A stretch of DNA of 64,000 nt, from positions 19,585,019-19,649,018 of the forward strand of contig CM049306.1 in the NCBI GenBank assembly GCA_026874595.1, read 5' to 3'. Position 1 is the first letter of the stretch. Every line of letters begins with the position of its first letter. Under the pieces are notes generated by a model. That model was given only the letters and a program-made list of their open reading frames with translations, was not told where the DNA came from and did not search any database. Below, one piece after another: positions 58,721 through 64,000 of the stretch. Made by a program: the position numbers and the translations under genes. This DNA comes from Sipunculus nudus. Taxonomy: Eukaryota; Annelida; Sipuncula; Golfingiida; Sipunculidae.

Positions 58721-60489
58721 TTCAGGTGGTAAAGATTAAGGTAAATTAATTCAGCAATCAGTCTCTGTATTAATTATTTAAAATATGCAAAATTCATTTT
58801 TTTATTACATGTGTTTTTTTATAGTGTAACTATATACCAAAACATTAATTTATAAACACAAAATTAAATGTTAAAAAATAAAATTCACATTTTTTTTTAA
58901 ATATGCTATGTGGAGTCTCACAACTGTAAACAACTACTTGCAATCAAGCAATACATTCCACATAATTCATATATTTTCCAAGAAGTTTGGAATAAATTTA
59001 AGTTTCACTATTAAACAATAGAATGGAGATAGAGAAATTACCTTTTAAAACATCACAAAATGCTATATCCTCTGCATTTCCCAAACTTTAAAATTCTTTA
59101 CACTATATGGAGACATAAGGATATTGCAAATTAGCTTTTATTTCAAACTACATTTGAATCTATATACTTAACCATATGACAAGTGTTTACAAATCTATCA
59201 TTTTACAAGGAGAAACAGAAGGCAGGCCACCTTAAAGGACTTTATTCTAGTGCCTTTATGGACTACACCGGGATAAGGACCATGATAGATTTATATTCCT
59301 CCACTAATCAGCCATTTAGGGCCCCAGCAGACCCTAAGGACAAATCCATGTGGACATTGATTTAAGCTTCCAACTAGACCTGGTAGTCTCACAGAGCTAT
59401 CCCACAGAGGATATTCCCTAAATGGCAGTTGTCAGGTCTGAGCACATTTTACACTAACTGCTATAGAAAAATGCCACTTCTTTTCTGATTCCTGTTATAT
59501 CTCTATGTCTGTCTTTGTGTTTCAGAATTAGAATAAGGAATCTCCATTATCTTAAAACTGATCTTTAACAGTGGTGTGGATTTATGTTATTGGGTGGGGA
59601 GATGACTGCACAGACACGCAGGAGGCAAATCAAAGGTGGAGACACTGTCACCAAACATCAGACTGGGGAATTAACGCCAAGTGAGGATAACACTCCTGGT
59701 ATTAGTTGAATTTAATTCTACTCTGATTGCAATATCTACATCAAATAATAAAACACAGTACAAACAAATGTCTGTAATGCTGAATCTTAACCACAGACAG
59801 CTGCTACAAAGGTATTGATGACTAAAGCTCCAGCACCAGAAACCATCTTGCTTTCACTTACAAAGATATAAACTTACATGTTACCATAATATGTACAAAC
59901 TGTGACTCCCTGGAAACTATAAAATATAAATTATTGGTATGTTTGGTCCTGCCTGATGAACACATAATAGGTAAACTCTGATCAAGTGTGGCAGGCATTC
60001 AAACACAGCTTTGTTACTAATTCCCATTTATAGTACCTGACATTTATAACTAACTAATTCAGAGTGAACTTAGAAATTTAGAAAAAAATATGAATAAATT
60101 TAATATCAATACACCCTGCACCCTGTCACAATACAATATTTTAAATATACAAATTGAGAGAAGAGAGAGAATTGGGGACTACATGCAGAATCTTCCCTGG
60201 ACAAATGAGAATAATATGTTAGTATGAGAGAAAGAGATAATTTAGTAATGCATTCAGAAATATATATTTAACATATTTTTTAAGTCAGGAGACTGGTGTT
60301 AAGGACGTTAAACTGCTGACACAACACTGAGCCACCTGTGACACATGGAGAAATCATACATAGTATGGATGTTAAAGAGTTCTACATTACGTAAGTTTTG
60401 AGATAATGACTTGTTGAGCATATTGGTAAGAATCTGAGTAAATTAATATACTTGTGTTACTGGAATAACAGCTTTTTATCTATGTTAAG
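58721..60489. other. AT-rich DNA without a recognised gene
   Basis: A 109-base GC-richer stretch at 59572-59680 and a 39-base minus stretch at 59878-59916 look exon-like but are too weak to call. Otherwise nothing is seen. Confidence 0.4.
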
Positions 60490-60531
60490 TTTTTTTTTTT
60501 TTTTTTTTTTTTTTTGGGGGGGGGGGGGGGG
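60490..60531. repeat. T26-G16 homopolymer junction
   Basis: Twenty-six T (60490-60515) directly followed by sixteen G (60516-60531). Confidence 0.95.
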
Positions 60532-61788
60532 AGTGTTAGACTTTATTATGTTACAGATGTAACAGTTAATCTGAAGGCATTTATGTATTTATTAAATTTT
60601 TTTTGTTTATAAACTGATTAATTTTTCCACTTCCTGGTAAAATCAAATATTCCTATTTTCCCCCAGATTAATGAGAACTAGAAATGACAGGGATTGTTTT
60701 TGCAGTCACAAAAACAGAAGTCTCATGGGTTCCATCTCCAAAGTTGAGGGAAAATATGTACAACATGTACTTGAAAGTTCATGTATTTACAGTTATCAAT
60801 ATTTCTACAGATCTGACCTTGAAGATTAAAATCTAAGTCAGTAGTTTTTAAATCCTCTGTGCACTTGGTCAAAACAATTAGTACATCATACTGGAGGGGA
60901 AAAAATATGCCATACTTTAATAGTTATGGGGTTCACCAAAATTTGAGATGTCTGCAAATTTTTTCTGAGATTAACATCAAAGTTATCAGTCTTTAATGAA
61001 CTCATACAAGTGCTGTAATAAGGCAGACTCAAAAATAAAAGTGAAAAAAAATGAAGAAATCTTGCTCTATTGTTTAAATTACAAGAACAATAAGTATACT
61101 AAGTTTCAGGAGTCAACTGCTGAGAAATTAACACAAATTGCTATAATCTGTCAGTATTCAACATTTTTTTTTTAAACTGGATGAATAAAAAAGTAGTGCC
61201 ACTTGTGTAATATCAGCAATAATGCTTTCCAAGATGAAAATACAAGCACAGAACATTTCATATAAATCAATAAATTACTAAGATATTGAAGATTTTAGCT
61301 CATCCATCTGATATCATGATAAATTGAATTCTAAACAATTATATAAGCACATGCATGTATTCCTGTTTTGCATGTGCTGTTCTGTCTTTGTTCAGCATAG
61401 TTTCTCACACTGCCACCAGATGTCACATCATGCACAGGGATGTGGCATTCTGGCCACATACACATCTCTGTTCTCTTGCTCAAAACTGTAATTTATAATT
61501 CCTTAAACCCTTGGATGAATTGCTATATTTTATAAGCGGTAAAGCTAAATAATAAATTTTCCCCCTTTGTTTGTCTGTTTACCTGAACTGTATGCAAATA
61601 TTTTTTAACAGAGTTTGATGACATTTTGATTTTTTTTTATCATATTTGAATATTTTAATTTTTTAAATAAATGTATCAGAAAAAAATCAAAGTAATCTCA
61701 GCTATGAAATCATTATATGTGTAAAAAAATAACCCAAGGATAAGAACATCCTATTGTATTCAAAGAGCAAACTTGAGATCAGACATGG
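60532..61788. other. AT-rich DNA without a recognised gene
   Basis: No family repeat, exon or RNA gene seen. Confidence 0.45.
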
Positions 61789-61950
61789 GGTAATAGTAAT
61801 AAGTAATAGTAATAGTAATAGACTATTACAGCTTTTTCTATGTAATAGTAATAGTAATAGTAATAGACTCAAAAATTTGAGCTGTAATAGTAATAGTAAT
61901 AGAAACAGAAGGCAAAGTAATAGAGTAATACATATTACTTTCTATTACTT
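61789..61950. repeat. (TAATAG)n hexanucleotide blocks with inverted ends
   Basis: Three blocks of taatag repeats are separated by two short spacers, one containing the palindrome CTCAAAAATTTGAG. The final stretch (tattactttctattacttcc) is the same motif in opposite orientation, so the whole can fold back. The Ser-Asn repeat in a plus frame is a by-product. Confidence 0.85.
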
Positions 61951-62946
61951 CCTGTGAGCCCCTTGATCATGAAGCGTATCAGCAAATAATGCTGAACAGA
62001 CTGTTCTTATCCAGTAATTGCCCAGGATGTGCCTATTGTTGAGGCAAGCATGGGCCAGCTTCCACATGCTGGTGACCACTGGTGCTAATTACATAAGAGT
62101 ACTGGACAAAGTAGGTCACAGCCAAATGAGTTACCTGGCATAATCTGACCTTTGATTAATAAATCATGGATAAACAGAGGCATGTTTGATGTTAAGAGAC
62201 AGATTAGTGTATTATTATTGTGACATGTGCATCTTATCTCACATCCATCAATCCATAGGCATATTTTGAAATGAACCAAGCCATTTTGCATTTTAATCAT
62301 ACAGATTGCAATACCACACATTTAAATAAAATATGATATGGAACCAGATACAGTGCAGACCCAAAATGTTCATGATAAGCTTATGGTGTTTTCATTACTT
62401 AAGCATAATGTATTGAAGCCTACAATGCTATAAACTTACACAAGTACTACAGTCACTTGGATAAAGTCATACTGCAGACACATGTATTATCTAGTTAATT
62501 TATATACATATTCTTTTAAAACTATTCTTTTAATACATGACTGTTATTTCATAGTACCAATTTTACAGACCATTCAGTATGTAAAATTATGTTAATTTAT
62601 ATTTTGAAAATTAAATGAACCATTTTTATCTCGATTTTAATTTATTTGATTATAAAATATGAGAATATAAGTAACTGTAAATTTTTTATTATTTAATATC
62701 TGAAATTTTGATATCAAATAATTAGATCCCGTTATATACAAAATTTAAAGTACAAGATTGTTTAATGCCAAGTTTATTGTGAAAGTGCTTTAAAATCATA
62801 TGGTATTTGTTTTGTAAAACTGATGTAAGTTTAAATCACTCTCCATATTCCTAAATTATCCTATGCTGGTTTTGCTGCAATGAAGAAGGGCATGCCTGAA
62901 GAATAAAAGCCATGCATGCTACCATTTTTGTAAAGGATTACGCATT

Positions 62947-63222
62947 AGTTGGATGGGTGCCAGTTGCACGGGTTCCATTTAGACAGTCCCATTTGGATGG
63001 GTCCGAGTTAGACGGGTCCCAGATGGATGGGTTCCGTTGAGAAGCTATGTTATATTTACGTGACTTTATTACACACAAAAATAGCCAGGGATTGAAGCCT
63101 TCAATATTTCTGAAACCCATTCGTTATTGTCAGGGACCCGTCCAACTGGGACCTGTCAGGCTGGGACCCATCCAGATGGGATCGAAAATATCCAACCTGT
63201 CTATCAGAAACCCATCCATTTG
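62947..63222. repeat. 15-bp minisatellite arrays in inverted orientation
   Basis: Left array 62947-63036: six units near AGTTGGACGGGTCCC. Right array from 63133: GGGACCCGTCCAACT, GGGACCTGTCAGGCT and GGGACCCATCCAGAT, then degenerate units to about 63222. The first right unit is the exact reverse complement of the left consensus. The spacer is about 95 bases of AT-rich sequence. Confidence 0.85.
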
Positions 63223-63233
63223 GGATGACACCT

Positions 63234-64000
63234 TGTAAAGTTTACCACCTCTGTTCACTCTCAAGATGTACTATGTGGTGGTATAAAACATGGCATCACA
63301 TCCAAATGAACATATATACCAGAGAAGAGGGTACTTTTGTCTCCAGTTTGGTTCTGTCCAGAATCTTGAAGTAAACAGTATATTTATTGGATATATTTAT
63401 AACAATGGAAACATGACACAGGCCTACATAAATTCCTCTCCTGATACATACATAAAGGACTAAATTTTCAGCTTTGATACTAAATAATAATATGCAATAA
63501 TCATGAATAATTCCTCTGGAGACAATTTTTAGTTACATTGAAAATCTTTATTTATTAACCATGAGAAATAAAGAAAAAATCTAAACGGAACTATGTACTA
63601 TAAAATAAACTTATGTGAAATATAAATGAAAATAATATAAAATGTACAAGTATGCATATAATTATACATCAATATTTTACATGTGCTAGGGCTTTTACAA
63701 TAGGTTGATTTTAAATTACATCTATTCAAGAGTTCATACAATTATCTTATAATTTTAACTTGAAAGCCTCAATAATGATCATTAAGGTTTAAAGATATAA
63801 AAAAAAACAGAATTAAAGAAGCTGAAATAATTAAGGTCTCCAGTATCTTTAGGCTTCTTGTGAATGACAGACACAGTATAATATAATTGTGTAGGTAACT
63901 GAATGATATAGGTGCTTGTTATATTATTTAAACATGTGATTGTGGTGCTAGTTTATAGCACTCATGGCTGTGCAATGTCTAGAATCATCCCATCAGTTTA
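63234..64000. other. AT-rich DNA without a recognised gene
   Basis: No family repeat, exon or RNA gene seen up to the end of the window. Confidence 0.45.

Noticed and set aside
59572-59680. GC-richer stretch with GTGAGG donor and an open frame (MTAQTRRRQIKGG...).
   Set aside because: The only acceptor compatible with an open frame (tctttaacag) is weak; the strong acceptor at 59525 leads into stops in all frames.
59878-59916. 39-base minus-strand segment between TATTTTATAG and GTAAGTTT reading FQGVTVCTYYGN.
   Set aside because: Too short to separate from chance, and its phase does not fit the downstream candidate exon at 57674-57811.
62445-62476. 32-base minus-strand segment ending in a GTAAGTTT donor.
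   Set aside because: No pyrimidine tract before the acceptor and too short to judge.
1-64000. tRNA and rRNA genes, CRISPR arrays, bacterial-type promoters and operons.
   Set aside because: No box-B-like GGTTCRANTCC with paired arms was seen by eye and the sequence is eukaryotic in character; a covariance-model scan would be the decisive test.

Overview
The window is about 64 kb of AT-rich, intron- and repeat-dominated animal DNA. There is no operon structure, no long open frame, and no rRNA or tRNA gene that I could find. Several interspersed elements share one architecture: a short palindromic head, internal tandem monomers, an ACGG-type microsatellite and a terminal hairpin. That layout is well known from bivalve molluscs (the 'pearl'/CvE-type elements and related tandem-repeat-bearing MITE/Helentron-like families), so a bivalve or close molluscan relative is the most likely source. 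This is an inference from repeat style, not from a marker gene.

Layout. 0.7-3.7 kb: composite tandem-repeat element material. 3.7-5.9 kb: AT-rich DNA holding the best protein-coding exon candidate (minus strand, 3978-4136). 5.9-7.6 kb: a family-1 element. 7.6-11.9 kb: mostly featureless DNA with an older repeat and a 63-bp minisatellite. 11.9-18.4 kb: a TA-flanked inverted-repeat element, then a 957-bp tandem duplication whose second copy is split by a 3.67-kb insertion. That insertion contains a family-4 element and a broken LINE reverse transcriptase. 18.5-25.5 kb: truncated family 2, family 4, and a 3.1-kb family-1 element. 25.5-33 kb: the longest stretch without recognisable repeats. 33-35 kb: a diverged tandem duplication. 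35-41 kb: families 4, 3 and 2. 41.2-42.1 kb: a second LINE remnant. 43.6-52.3 kb: families 2, 3, 4, 1, 5 and 2 almost back to back. 53.9-58.7 kb: family 6, truncated family 1, a 508-bp hAT-like element with 8-bp target duplication, a minus-strand terminal-exon candidate (57674-57811) and a family-3 element carrying nuclear-receptor-like half-sites. 58.7-64 kb: mostly featureless DNA with unusual simple-sequence structures.

No complete gene can be assembled. The two stronger exon candidates (both minus strand) and one weaker one (plus strand) are in frames with no long open reading frame or lie inside short ones, and I do not recognise their products. The two LINE remnants are dead copies and no intact transposase, Rep/helicase or integrase is present, so all the element families here would depend on enzymes encoded elsewhere.

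Family labels (1-8) are mine, defined by sequence shared between places inside this window.
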